DNA of 64,000 bases from positions 434,001-498,000 of the forward strand of contig QORU01000003.1 of assembly GCA_003574785.1 (NCBI GenBank). The letters are read 5' to 3'. Below are positions 18,447-27,901 of the stretch, piece after piece (position 1 is the first letter of the stretch; each line of letters opens with the position of its first letter). Origin of the DNA: Taklimakanibacter deserti. GTDB taxonomy: Bacteria; Pseudomonadota; Alphaproteobacteria; Rhizobiales; Aestuariivirgaceae. The translations under genes and the position numbers were made by a program. A model generated the notes under the pieces. The model searched no databases, was not told the DNA's origin, and saw nothing but the letters and a program-made list of their open reading frames with translations.

Positions 18447-18479
18447 CCATGATATACATTTATTTCATGTATATCATGG
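18447..18479. promoter_or_regulatory. Perfect 13-bp-arm palindrome, operator of the antitoxin–toxin module
   Basis: CCATGATATACAT and ATGTATATCATGG are exact inverted arms separated by 7 bases, ending 3 bases before the antitoxin ATG. MazE/VapB-type antitoxins bind such sites with their toxin. Its AT-rich centre may also carry the promoter. Confidence 0.75.
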
Positions 18480-18482
18480 AGA

Positions 18483-18719
18483 ATGACCATGCAAGTCGCC
18501 AAATGGGGCAATAGTCTTGCGGTTCGGCTGCCCGCCACTGTGGTCGAAGCTCTTGAACTGAAAGAGGGTGATGAGATCGAAATCCATGTCAACGATGTGC
18601 GCAGCTTCGGCATAGAGCGCAAGCCCAGTCGTAAGGATTTGCTGAAGCGGCTTCGCGAATTTCGTGGTCGACTCCCTGCGGACTTCAAATTCGATCGCGA
18701 AGATGCGAATGCCCGGTAG
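18483..18719 (+). CDS. AbrB/MazE-type antitoxin of a PIN-toxin pair
   Basis: 78 residues. The N-terminal swapped-hairpin DNA-binding fold is clear: VAKWGNSLAVRLPATVVEAL.LKEGDEIEI. The C-terminal tail (about 50–78) is charged and would thread into the toxin. The gene directly follows a perfect palindrome at 18447–18479 and overlaps the VapC gene, typical of autoregulated antitoxins. ATG 18489 is an alternative start. Confidence 0.9.
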   Translation: MTMQVAKWGNSLAVRLPATVVEALELKEGDEIEIHVNDVRSFGIERKPSRKDLLKRLREFRGRLPADFKFDREDANAR

Positions 18720-19113
18720 TTTCTTTGACACCAATGTGTTGGTGTATCTGTTGTCAGATGATCAGGCAAAAGCCGATCGCGCTGGGGTGCTCATTGAAGA
18801 AGGCGGGACGGTCAGCGTGCAAGTGCTGAATGAACTCGCCAATGTAGCGCGTCGGAAGAGAACGCTGCCATGGAGTGAGCTTCGTCAGTTCCTGTCGACG
18901 GTCTGCTCCCTTCTTGAGGTCTGTCCGCTGACCAAGGAACTCCATGATAGAGGTCTTGCGCTGGCGGAACATCACAAGCTCTCGGTCTATGATGCCATGA
19001 TCGTGGCCGCTGCTCTCGAAGCCGGATGTGAAACGCTATGGTCGGAAGATATGCACCACGGATTGATGATCGAGCACCAGCTCAGAATCATCAATCCGTT
19101 TGTCGCTGCGTAG
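18703..19113 (+). CDS. vapC: PIN-domain ribonuclease toxin (VapC-like)
   Basis: About 136 residues (or 134 if ATG 18709 is used). The PIN-domain acidic residues are visible in FFDTNVLVYLLSDD (Asp), NELANV (Glu) and LSVYDAMIVAAALEAG (Asp), with a final Asp in LWSEDM. VapC toxins cut tRNA or rRNA. The start overlaps the antitoxin by 11–17 bases, consistent with antitoxin-first translation. Base composition is a little lower in GC than the flanking genes, fitting a mobile module. Confidence 0.9.
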   Translation: MRMPGSFFDTNVLVYLLSDDQAKADRAGVLIEEGGTVSVQVLNELANVARRKRTLPWSELRQFLSTVCSLLEVCPLTKELHDRGLALAEHHKLSVYDAMIVAAALEAGCETLWSEDMHHGLMIEHQLRIINPFVAA

Positions 19114-19116
19114 GCG

Positions 19117-20112
<996 letters not shown>

Positions 20113-20179
20113 TGATATTCTCCTCTTTGGAAAGTCATCCCTATTTGGTGCCAAGGCATTTGTTCGATAAGTCGTGCAA

Positions 20180-20210
20180 TGATGAACAGGTTGTTCTATT
20201 CTGTTCATCA
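20180..20210. promoter_or_regulatory. LysR-type operator between aldo/keto reductase and lysR
   Basis: TGATGAACAG and CTGTTCATCA are perfect 10-bp arms with an 11-bp spacer, directly abutting the lysR start codon. LysR regulators typically bind such dyads in the shared divergent control region. Confidence 0.7.
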
Positions 20211-21107
20211 ATGAAGCGAAGCGATCTCGCAGGCCTTACGCTCTTTGCCGAAGTCGTGGTGCATGGCGGATTTCGCGGTGCCGCCAAGGCCATCGGCATA
20301 TCGCCCTCGGCGGTGAGCCATGGCATCGCCAATCTCGAGAAGCGTCTGGGCGTGCGGCTCCTCAACCGCACGACGCGCAGCATTGCGCCGACCGACGCCG
20401 GCATCGGCCTCCTGGCGCGTCTCGGTCCAGCGCTCAGGGACATTGATGCAGCACTGGCCGGCCTCTCCGACGTCGGCGACGAGCCGGCCGGCGTCCTGCG
20501 GCTGACGCTGCCACAATCCGCCGCGGACTTCCTGCTCATCCCGCATCTCACCAGTTTCCATGAGCGCTTTCCTGGCATCACTCTCGACCTTCATGTCGAC
20601 AACAGCTTTACCGACATCGTCGCTCACAATTTCGACGCCGGTATCCGTCTCGGCGAAAGCCTCGAGCAGGACATGATCGCGGTGCGCATCGGCGGCGATC
20701 TGCGGAGTGTCATTGTGGCGACGCCTGGTTACCTTGCGTCCAAAGGCATTCCGCAATCACCCGCCGACCTGCAGCATCACAATTGCATCGGTCTCAGATT
20801 TCCACGTGGCCTCTATCAATGGGAACTCGCCCAGGACGGAAAAGAGATCGAAGTTGCCGTCGAGGGCTCGCTCATCCTGAATGACGGCAACCTCGTCGTG
20901 GAAGCCGCGAAGTCCGGGCTGGGGCTCGCTTATGTCTTTGAAGACCGGGTAAGAGAGGATCTTGCGGCTGGCCGCCTGGTCCGTGTGCTCGAGGATTGTT
21001 GTCCGGCCTATCCCGGCTTCTTCGTCTATTATCCGCGCCAGCGCCAGATGCGTCCCGCTCTGCGCGCCTTCATCGACTTCATCCGGCAGACTAATCGAGG
21101 GACGTAA
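20211..21107 (+). CDS. LysR-family transcriptional regulator
   Basis: 298 residues from the ATG at 20211. The N-terminal winged helix reads [19 protein letters not shown], then [20 protein letters not shown]. Residues about 90–295 form the periplasmic-binding-like effector domain. It is divergent from an aldo/keto reductase and its start touches the palindrome at 20180–20210. Its 3' end overlaps the convergent DUF1194 gene by 17 bases. The inducer is unknown. Confidence 0.93.
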   Translation: MKRSDLAGLTLFAEVVVHGGFRGAAKAIGISPSAVSHGIANLEKRLGVRLLNRTTRSIAPTDAGIGLLARLGPALRDIDAALAGLSDVGDEPAGVLRLTLPQSAADFLLIPHLTSFHERFPGITLDLHVDNSFTDIVAHNFDAGIRLGESLEQDMIAVRIGGDLRSVIVATPGYLASKGIPQSPADLQHHNCIGLRFPRGLYQWELAQDGKEIEVAVEGSLILNDGNLVVEAAKSGLGLAYVFEDRVREDLAAGRLVRVLEDCCPAYPGFFVYYPRQRQMRPALRAFIDFIRQTNRGT

Positions 21108-21795
21108 TGTGCGGACGGTATTCGATCTCGCGCAGGAGCTTCAGGCGCATAGCCGATGCGAAATCCTCGTAGCTCTTCGCCGCCATCACGAAGCTCTCAG
21201 GCCCCGCCTGGACATTCTTGCGATAATAGTCGGCGAGATCGCCGACCTCGTTCTGGATGGCAAGCCCGTTGACCACCACCCCGCGGCTCAGAGCCATGGC
21301 GCGCGCCTGGTCGACGAGCACGGTGAATTCCCGCGCGACCGACTCGCGGCCGTCGCCCGAGACGTCGACGGTTTGGCGCGGCGCTTCGATGCCGTTCGCC
21401 TCGAGGCTGCGCAGGGCGCTGGCGATGCCTTCGCCAATCGCGGTCGCACCCGTCTGTCGGCGTGGAAAGGCTTCGGCCATCCGGGCGAAATTTTCGGCAT
21501 CAGCCTCTGAGGCGATGATGAACCAACCAGTCATGTCCTTGGGAACCTGCGGCTCGGCCCAGACCAGGAGATTGACGGCGATCGCCTTGGCCGGACCCGA
21601 GCGAATCGCCTTGCGGACATCGGGATCGCGGAACCCTGAGGCAATGCCCGAAAGCTGGAGCGCATATTCCGCGTCATTGACGCTGCCCGAGGCATCGACC
21701 GCGAGCACGAGCTCGAGATCGACAACAGCATCGCCGGCCCGACTTTCCAGAACCAGGCTCAGCCCAAGGAAGAGGACGGCCAGCAGATAGCGCAT
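21091..21795 (-). CDS. Secreted DUF1194 (von Willebrand A-like) protein
   Basis: 234 residues from the ATG at 21795, which gives a clean signal peptide (RYLLAVLFLGLSLVLESRA). The mature part begins VDLELVLAVDASGSV, the metal-ion adhesion (MIDAS) Asp-x-Ser-x-Ser of a VWA fold. It also has TGATAIGEG (MIDAS Thr) and VDVSGDG (Asp). DUF1194 proteins are periplasmic and of unknown function, probably protein-binding. The 3' end overlaps the convergent lysR by 17 bases. Confidence 0.9.
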   Translation of the reverse strand: MRYLLAVLFLGLSLVLESRAGDAVVDLELVLAVDASGSVNDAEYALQLSGIASGFRDPDVRKAIRSGPAKAIAVNLLVWAEPQVPKDMTGWFIIASEADAENFARMAEAFPRRQTGATAIGEGIASALRSLEANGIEAPRQTVDVSGDGRESVAREFTVLVDQARAMALSRGVVVNGLAIQNEVGDLADYYRKNVQAGPESFVMAAKSYEDFASAMRLKLLREIEYRPHITSLD

Positions 21796-21846
21796 CGCTT
21801 GCCTAAGCCTACAGGCTGCGCCGCGCTCGGGGCAGGGTTGAAAACT

Positions 21847-21860
21847 TCTCACCGGTGAGA
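21847..21860. promoter_or_regulatory. 14-bp perfect palindrome upstream of the flavoprotein gene
   Basis: TCTCACCGGTGAGA reads identically on both strands, 76 bp before the dehydrogenase start at 21937. It lies in the spacer between divergent genes and could be a regulator site. No regulator gene is adjacent. Confidence 0.45.
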
Positions 21861-21936
21861 CGCCGTACCGCCGTTGCGAGGCTTCCGGGCATTCGCTAGA
21901 ACCAGCCGGATTATCCCCGTCTTTTCAAGGAATCCC

Positions 21937-24366
21937 ATGCGCAGTCAGGCTCGTGTTGTGGTCATCGGCGGCGGTGTCGTCGGTGCATCTGTGCTCTATC
22001 ACCTCACCAAGCGCGGCTGGAAGGACGTGGTGCTCATCGAGCGCGATGAGCTGACCTCGGGCTCGACCTGGCATGCGGCGGGTGGATTTCACACGCTCAA
22101 CGGCGATCCCAATGTCGCCAAGCTGCAGGAATATACGATCAACCTCTACAAGGAGATCGAAGAGATCTCAGGCCAGGCGACCGGCATCCATCTGACCGGC
22201 GGCGTGATGCTCGTTTCCAATCGCGACCGCTGGGACTGGCTCAAGATGGCGCATGCGCGCAACCGCTATCTGGGCGTCCCGACCGAGCTGATCCCGGTGA
22301 AGGAGGCGAAGAAATACTGGCCCTTGCTCGACGAGAAGCAGTTCATCGGCGCGATGTTCCATCCGCTCGAAGGCCATCTCGATCCCGCCGGCACGACCCA
22401 TGCCTATGCCAAGGCGGCGCGCATCCAGGGGGCTGAGGTCATCCGCAAGAACAGGGTCACCGACACGGTACAGCGCCAGGACGGCAGCTGGGACGTCGTC
22501 ACCGAAGAGGGCACGATCCATGCCGAGCATGTGGTCAATGCGGGGGGCCTCTGGGCGCGCGAGGTCGGGCGTTTCGTCGGCCTCGAGCTGCCGATCCTTG
22601 CCATGGCGCATCAGTACCTCATCACCGAAGAGATTCCGGAAGTCGTCGCCTTCAACAAGGAAAACGGGCGCGAGATGCTGCATTGCATCGATTTCGACGG
22701 CGAGCTCTATATGCGCCAGGAACGCACCGGCGCGCTGGTCGGCACCTATGAGCCCAATGGAAGGCCATGGTCGCCGAAGGCCGCCCCCTGGGATTTCTCG
22801 ACCGAGCTTCTGCCGCCCGATCTCGATCACATCTCCGCCAATCTCGAACGCGCCTTCCAGCATCATCCCGCTTTGGCCAAGGCCGGAATCAAAAATGTCA
22901 TCCACGGGCCCTTCACTTTCGCGCCCGACGGCAATCCACTGGTCGGCCCGATCCGGGGCCTGCGCAACTATTGGGTCGCTTGCGGCGTGATGGCAGGCTT
23001 CAGCCAGGGCGGCGGCGTCGGCCTCGCTTTGTCAAACTGGATCGTCGATGGCGATCCAGGCTTCGACATCTGGGCGATGGATGTGGCGCGCTACGGCTCA
23101 TGGGCCAACATGTCCTACACCTCGAAGAAGGTGATCGAAAATTACGGACGCCGCTTCCGCATCACCTTCCCGAACGAGGAGCTGCCCGCGGCGCGGCCGC
23201 TGCGGACGAGCCCGCTCCATGACCGGTTCAAGGCGATGGGCGCCTTCTTCGGCGTGAGCTACGGCCTCGAGCAGGCGCTGTGGTTCGCGCCCAAAGGCAA
23301 GAAGCCCACGGAGAAGATCACCTTCCGCCGCTCCAACGCCTTTCCGATCATCGGCGATGAGTGCCGCGCGGTGCGCAATGGCGTCGGCGTGATCGAGATC
23401 ACGGGCTATGCCAAATACGAGATCACCGGCGCCGGCGCCGAGCCCTGGCTGTCGCAGCTTCTCGCCAACCGCATGCCGGCCAAGGGCCATCTGGTGCTGA
23501 CACCGATGCTCAACGAGGCCGGCAAGCTCATCGGCGATTTTACCGTCGCCAAGGCGGAGGACGAGCGCTTCTACATCTTCGGATCCGGTCCGGCCGAGAA
23601 TTACCACATGCGCTGGTTCGAGGCGCATCTGCCGAAGGATGGCAGTGTCGCGGTGCGTCCACTGACCACCGAACTCACCGGGCTATCAATCGCTGGTCCC
23701 AAATCGCGCGAGCTCCTGGCGAAGCTCACCGATCAGGATGTGTCAAATGCGGCACTGCCCTTCATGGCCTTCCGCGAGATGGATCTAGGCCTCGTGCCGG
23801 CGAAGGTCGGGCGTGTCTCCTTCACCGGCGATCTGGGCTATGAGATCTGGGTCAGGTCCGATTACCTCACGACCTTGCATGACATGATTGTCGAAGCGGG
23901 GCGCGATCTGGGGCTTGCCCATTTCGGCGGCAGGGCGCTGATGTCGCTCAGGCTCGAAAAATCCTGGGGCACCTGGGCGCGCGAATATCGCCCGATCTAT
24001 GGTCCTCTCGAAGCGGGCTTAGGCCGCTTCGTGTCCTTCAAGAAGAACGATTTCATCGGCCGCGATGGGGCGCTCAAGGAGAAGGAGACCGGCGGCAAGC
24101 TCAGGCTCCTTACCTTCACTGTCGACACCAAGGATGTCGATGTGATCGGCGACGAGCCGGTCTGGCACAGGAACAACGTCGTGGGCTGGATCACATCCGG
24201 CGGCTATGCCCATCATGTCGGCCGCTCGGTGGCGCTGGGCTATGTGCCGAAGGAGATCGCTGAGGTGGATGACGGCTTCGAGATCGAGATCATCGGCAGG
24301 CGCTACAACGCCCGGCCGCAGCGCGAACCCTTGTTCGACCCCAAGGGGGAGCGGATGAAGAGCTGA
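21937..24366 (+). CDS. Dimethylglycine/sarcosine dehydrogenase-like flavoprotein with GcvT domain
   Basis: 809 residues from ATG 21937. The DAO-type FAD domain (about 1–380) has VVVIGGGVVGAS and SGSTWHAAGG. His46 in STWHAAGG matches the position of covalent FAD attachment in dimethylglycine dehydrogenase. Residues about 385–800 form the FAO/GcvT tetrahydrofolate-binding domains, ending RPQREPLFDP. Family members N-demethylate dimethylglycine or sarcosine and pass the one-carbon unit to THF. The gene stands alone on its strand with a palindrome upstream. Precise substrate is uncertain because the family is large. Confidence 0.9.
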   Translation: MRSQARVVVIGGGVVGASVLYHLTKRGWKDVVLIERDELTSGSTWHAAGGFHTLNGDPNVAKLQEYTINLYKEIEEISGQATGIHLTGGVMLVSNRDRWDWLKMAHARNRYLGVPTELIPVKEAKKYWPLLDEKQFIGAMFHPLEGHLDPAGTTHAYAKAARIQGAEVIRKNRVTDTVQRQDGSWDVVTEEGTIHAEHVVNAGGLWAREVGRFVGLELPILAMAHQYLITEEIPEVVAFNKENGREMLHCIDFDGELYMRQERTGALVGTYEPNGRPWSPKAAPWDFSTELLPPDLDHISANLERAFQHHPALAKAGIKNVIHGPFTFAPDGNPLVGPIRGLRNYWVACGVMAGFSQGGGVGLALSNWIVDGDPGFDIWAMDVARYGSWANMSYTSKKVIENYGRRFRITFPNEELPAARPLRTSPLHDRFKAMGAFFGVSYGLEQALWFAPKGKKPTEKITFRRSNAFPIIGDECRAVRNGVGVIEITGYAKYEITGAGAEPWLSQLLANRMPAKGHLVLTPMLNEAGKLIGDFTVAKAEDERFYIFGSGPAENYHMRWFEAHLPKDGSVAVRPLTTELTGLSIAGPKSRELLAKLTDQDVSNAALPFMAFREMDLGLVPAKVGRVSFTGDLGYEIWVRSDYLTTLHDMIVEAGRDLGLAHFGGRALMSLRLEKSWGTWAREYRPIYGPLEAGLGRFVSFKKNDFIGRDGALKEKETGGKLRLLTFTVDTKDVDVIGDEPVWHRNNVVGWITSGGYAHHVGRSVALGYVPKEIAEVDDGFEIEIIGRRYNARPQREPLFDPKGERMKS

Positions 24367-24424
24367 CGACGGCGGGTGTGGAGAGCCTCGTTCATTATGA
24401 CATTAACTAGCGTAGTGGCCCGGT

Positions 24425-24467
24425 CATACGCTTTACCATTGACATTTTTACGTTAAAAACGTATAAG
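24425..24467 (+). promoter_or_regulatory. Sigma-70-type promoter inside an inverted repeat (island 1)
   Basis: The –35 TTGACA (24439–24444) and –10 TATAAG (24462–24467) are 17 bp apart. The arms CATACGCTTTA (24425–24435) and AAAAACGTATA (24455–24465) form an imperfect inverted repeat around them. A nearly identical arrangement precedes the homologous gene at 42387–44315, which argues for a common repressor. Confidence 0.7.
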
Positions 24468-24491
24468 GCCCTGAAAATGGAGTGATGGGCT

Positions 24492-26186
24492 ATGACCGAT
24501 GAAGAGTTTGCCAGACTATTCCCGAACGCGACTTGGCCGAAGACCTTTGAGAGCAAGAGCGCTACCCACGTGATTCCAACGGATCCCGCAAAGCATATCG
24601 AAAGGTTTCTCGCCTCTCCGATAACTGAAGATAAAATACCTCCGGACAGCGTAGGGTCGCTCCGCAACTACATGCCAACTCCGCGCGATAGGCTGGCCGA
24701 CGTCCTATATGGAATTTATGGCAGCGATCCCGAAGGGAAGCACCGCGTCGACAACTTGATGAATTATGCGGACTTCTTCGGCGGCACGTTATTTGGTGCA
24801 TACGACACGCCGCGAGCCCTCGGCGAAGGCCGGTACAAGGATGCTGTTTTGCCTGGCGTGATGACCTTTGCGCCCTTCGCCGGCAAGCCTGTGAAAATGC
24901 TGACCGGAGCAATGAATCGCAAGGGCCACTATGACGACGTTGTCGAGAATTTTGCGAGTTCTTCCAGGACTCCCAATGCAACTGCCGCCACAGGAAACGG
25001 AATCAACGTAACGCCGGCAACACGACAGGCTCAATTCACGGCGGGTCCGTTCGGCGAACAAATTCCTCAAATAAGAACGATTGAGGCAGTGGAGGACGCA
25101 CTGCCTCAAATGCCAGGAAGCAAACCAGGGGGCTGGGATAATATTGTCTTCGAAGAGCCCAGGCCGGGCGAATTTTGGGCCCGTTCAAGCCCGTGGATGG
25201 TACAATATGGGCCACTACGCAAGCCACCGCGCGAATTCGCACTTGACTATCCAGATGGGGGTGTTGCCGACGAAGCGGGAAACCTCTTAAAGGATATCAG
25301 TGGCAATGATCTTGTATCAAAGAAGATCGCGGGAAGACGAAAGAAGGGCGAAAAGGACCAAGGCCTAACGCCAGATACAATCCGTTCCATCATTGAAGAT
25401 GATTTCAGGGTACCTATTCTAAGGGTTCATAAAAGCGAGTTGCCTGGCCGTTCCTTGGGCGCAGTTGCGACCCGTGACGGTGTTCCCATTTGGATAAAAG
25501 TTTGGGATCGCCTACCCCAGGATCAGACCAATGTTGTGCTAGCGCATGAACTTGGTCACATTATCGATTACGCTACAGGACGGCAGACAACGAGAGGCCT
25601 TACTCAAGAACTGGATGGGATTTTCAGTGAAAACATAAGCGGCCAGCCGAACCGAATGCCTCTAATCACTCCAAAATCGGTTGGCTACCAAAGGGATGCG
25701 TACGGACGAGAAAGAATGGCTGAAGCCATTCGAACAGCCATCGTCAATCCCAATACAATAAAAACTATTGCACCAAAAACTGCCAAGTTCCTGAGAGAAA
25801 TCATAAACAAGCACCCGATTGTCTCAAAAATACTGCAGGTCAACGGCGTTCCGCTCGGTATCCCTGCAGTTACCGCGGTCACAGCGATTACAGGAGGGGA
25901 CAATCCTTCGAAGGCGCAGGTACCTGCGAGGGACCCTCGTGGCGCGTATACCTCCATCAGCGCATATCCGTGGAGCGGTTCCGGCAATACAAGAAAGCTT
26001 GCGTCTGCACTTCTCGCAGCCGGCGTCAGGCCAATCCCCGATTCACTTCAGTCTATCACACGTGTCTTATCGAGCGCACGAGACGGGTCTGTCCGGCCTG
26101 GCCGAAAAGAATCCAAAGATCTCGTTCGAGCGCTCATCGAGCTTAACGCCAGGCAGAATCGTCAATTCTATGGCGGCCCAAGATGA
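24492..26186 (+). CDS. Phage-protein-like putative zinc metallopeptidase (island 1)
   Basis: 564 residues with no signal peptide. The start is ATG 24492, preceded by GGAG. The N-terminus MTDEEFARLFP..TW recurs in the second island's protein. A gluzincin-like site is visible: H352-E-L-G-H356, then E407-R-M-A-E 51 residues later, matching the ExxxE/D third-ligand helix. The final KDLVRAL.(E/N)L.ARQ is also shared. Segments such as GGTLFGAYDTPRALGEGRYK and the ERMAEAIRTAIVNP helix resemble large phage internal/polyvalent proteins. A row sampled at 25681 has 31 of 60 G+C, against 44 of 60 at 23161, so it is probably acquired. Its stop overlaps the small downstream gene. Substrate unknown. Confidence 0.75.
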   Translation: MTDEEFARLFPNATWPKTFESKSATHVIPTDPAKHIERFLASPITEDKIPPDSVGSLRNYMPTPRDRLADVLYGIYGSDPEGKHRVDNLMNYADFFGGTLFGAYDTPRALGEGRYKDAVLPGVMTFAPFAGKPVKMLTGAMNRKGHYDDVVENFASSSRTPNATAATGNGINVTPATRQAQFTAGPFGEQIPQIRTIEAVEDALPQMPGSKPGGWDNIVFEEPRPGEFWARSSPWMVQYGPLRKPPREFALDYPDGGVADEAGNLLKDISGNDLVSKKIAGRRKKGEKDQGLTPDTIRSIIEDDFRVPILRVHKSELPGRSLGAVATRDGVPIWIKVWDRLPQDQTNVVLAHELGHIIDYATGRQTTRGLTQELDGIFSENISGQPNRMPLITPKSVGYQRDAYGRERMAEAIRTAIVNPNTIKTIAPKTAKFLREIINKHPIVSKILQVNGVPLGIPAVTAVTAITGGDNPSKAQVPARDPRGAYTSISAYPWSGSGNTRKLASALLAAGVRPIPDSLQSITRVLSSARDGSVRPGRKESKDLVRALIELNARQNRQFYGGPR

Positions 26187-26416
26187 CGGATGAACAGTCT
26201 ATTGATCAGGAAGTCCATGACAACGGTAGTGGCTGGTACGCAAAAATGACGGCTTGGGCGACGACTTGGCCGACGGCGACGGGTCCACGTCCTCACTGGC
26301 TTGATCAACTGACGCCTGCGGAAAAGCTGCAGTGTGAAGCCGAGGAGCGCTGGGCGGCCCGCGCTTATGTGGAGGACTTGCCAGGCCCGGTGCGGATTCA
26401 CGTGATTGTCGACTGA
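26183..26416 (+). CDS. Small LTPAE-core protein, partner of the zincin-like gene (island 1)
   Basis: 77 residues, family unknown. The core W.AK…HWLDQLTPAEKLQ.EAEERWAARA then EDLPGP.R is shared with two proteins of island 2 (41803–42024 and 42083–42301). The ATG overlaps the metallopeptidase stop in an ATGA arrangement (26183–26186), so the two are translationally coupled and probably act together. Size and coupling would suit an inhibitor, immunity protein or chaperone, but there is no direct evidence. No transmembrane segment or signal is visible. Confidence 0.75.
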   Translation: MTDEQSIDQEVHDNGSGWYAKMTAWATTWPTATGPRPHWLDQLTPAEKLQCEAEERWAARAYVEDLPGPVRIHVIVD

Positions 26417-26444
26417 GGTGCTCGCTCACGCCAATTGTCGACGA

Positions 26445-26549
26445 CCTCGATGGCTTGACAAACTGACTCCCGCGGAATGGCGGCAGTAGCCGAAGTGATA
26501 TGGGCGGTCGGAGAAGACTGCCAAGCCTGGTGCGAATATCGGTGCACGA
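26445..26549 (+). pseudogene. Decayed second copy of the small LTPAE-core gene
   Basis: Twenty-nine bases after the intact gene, the DNA reads P-R-W-L-D-K-L-T-P-A-E-W-R-Q then hits TAG. In shifted frames AEVIWAV and then LPSLVRISVH follow, matching the AExRWA…LPGPxRI part of the intact genes. Stops plus frameshifts show it is non-functional. Island 2 keeps two intact tandem copies, so island 1 was probably also duplicated. Confidence 0.65.
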
Positions 26550-26781
26550 AAATCCTTGGGCTCTGAGTGCGTGCATGCGAAGTGCGAGTGAACAACCAAT
26601 GTGATTGGGCGCCCAAGATCCGGCAGGTCAGCATTTAAAAAGCCATCCTCATGCCACGCAATCCGGCAGCACACCCTAGCGAAGCGCTGGAAGGTGAGCT
26701 GGTTAGCAACGACGAATATTTCGTATGAGCTGACGGCACGCCTACTCAACGTACGTGCTGAGGGAGATCAGATACCACTCC
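26550..26781. other. Non-coding gap after island 1
   Basis: The 365 bases between the intact small gene and the rpiR stop hold the pseudogene above; the rest shows no convincing gene. A 25-codon ORF at 26651 ends NDEYFV, faintly like the DEYF ends of the island 2 small proteins. That is too weak to call. No terminator hairpin with a T-run was seen. Confidence 0.4.
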
Positions 26782-27684
26782 TCATTTCTCGCTTGCAACT
26801 TTCTTTTTCTTTGCGACCTTCCGGTTGGACAGTGAAAAGCGAATCTGATCCCAGGATTCGATGCGCTTGCGGGTGGCTGGCCAGTCGGCCTCCGACACGC
26901 GCATGATCATGGCTTCGACCAGAGTGAGCAGGCAGACCTGGGTGTCCCAGGCCGTCTTGAGCTCGATCGGCACGGCGAAGATATGCGTGCTGTGGGCCGC
27001 AACCGGCGACAGCCACTTGTCGGTGACCGCAATGACGATCGACTGTCTTTGCTCGGATATGACGCGCGCGAGCTCGGCCAGATTGGGCTGGTAGCGGCGG
27101 ACGTCGAACAGGATGACGACGTCCTGCTTGCGCATGCGCAGGACATATTCCGGCCAGAGCTCCGCGTTCGACGGCAAGTGGTAGATGCGGCTGCGGATCT
27201 GGTGGAGATGGATCGACAGGAGGAAGGCGATGCCGTCGGTCACGCGCCCGCCGAGAATGAAGATGTTGCGCGACGTGTCGGTCAGCAGCGAGCACACCTT
27301 GTCGAACTGCTGCAGCGGCATGTTCTCGGCCATGAACTTCATCTGCCGCATGAGCCGATGGGTGTAGTCGATCAGGAAATGGGCGCCGCGCGCCGGCGCC
27401 TCGGTCACCTTCAGCTCGATCGGCGAAAGCTCGCGCTGCTTCAGCTCGCCGATCAGCTGGCGCTGGAATTCCTGATAGCCGTTGCAGCCGATCTTGGCGA
27501 CGAAGCGCGTGATCGACGGCGCGCTGACGCGCGTTCGCCTGGCGAGCTCCTGTATGGGGACGAGGCCGCCATAAGGATAGTCGGCGAGGATAACGCCCGC
27601 GATCTTGCGCTCGCTGGCGGTCAGCTCATCCGCAAGCTCCGCTATTCTTGCTTTCAGGCCCTTCTTGGTCTCGGTCTCGCGCAT
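26782..27684 (-). CDS. MurR/RpiR-family transcriptional regulator
   Basis: 300 residues from ATG 27684. The N-terminal HTH_6 domain includes LTASERKIAGVILADYPYG and RTRVSAPSITRFVAKIG. A SIS (sugar isomerase) domain spans about 120–255, beginning NIFILGGRVTDGIAFLL. RpiR proteins sense phosphosugars or other small ligands. It is divergent from the M20 hydrolase/ABC transporter operon, with nested palindromes in between, so that operon is the likely target. The C-terminus is Lys-rich (KVAKKKKVASEK). Confidence 0.93.
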   Translation of the reverse strand: MRETETKKGLKARIAELADELTASERKIAGVILADYPYGGLVPIQELARRTRVSAPSITRFVAKIGCNGYQEFQRQLIGELKQRELSPIELKVTEAPARGAHFLIDYTHRLMRQMKFMAENMPLQQFDKVCSLLTDTSRNIFILGGRVTDGIAFLLSIHLHQIRSRIYHLPSNAELWPEYVLRMRKQDVVILFDVRRYQPNLAELARVISEQRQSIVIAVTDKWLSPVAAHSTHIFAVPIELKTAWDTQVCLLTLVEAMIMRVSEADWPATRKRIESWDQIRFSLSNRKVAKKKKVASEK

Positions 27685-27743
27685 GCCGCGGCAGCTCCCC
27701 CCATCTCGACGCACCATCCCATTTTGAAAAAAAATCTTCAATT

Positions 27744-27778
27744 CGAAAATCGATGTTGACTTTGATCAAATATTTTCG
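27744..27778. promoter_or_regulatory. Nested palindromes in the rpiR–M20 divergent region
   Basis: CGAAAAT and ATTTTCG (27744–27750, 27772–27778) are perfect arms, and a perfect TTTGATCAAA palindrome lies inside at 27761–27770. The stretch is strikingly AT-rich for this genome. GAAAAT/ATTTTC half-sites are typical of RpiR operators, so this is the probable binding site. Confidence 0.55.
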
Positions 27779-27901
27779 TTCCAATGATTTTAAGAAGAGC
27801 ATTGCGGAATGACCCGACGGGCAGATTTCTGACCGGCCGAGCGATCATGTCGGCGAACCAGCGATGCCTTGGCGAGGAACGGCAGGACGAGAGGGGCACC
27901 G

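Noticed and set aside
24407..24667. Minus-strand frame over the island 1 promoter
   Set aside because: It overlaps a strong promoter and the 5' end of the zincin gene and lacks any recognisable motif.
24367..26781. Integrated element with integrase or att sites
   Set aside because: No integrase, transposase or flanking direct repeat was found at either island. Only composition and phage-like sequence support acquisition.
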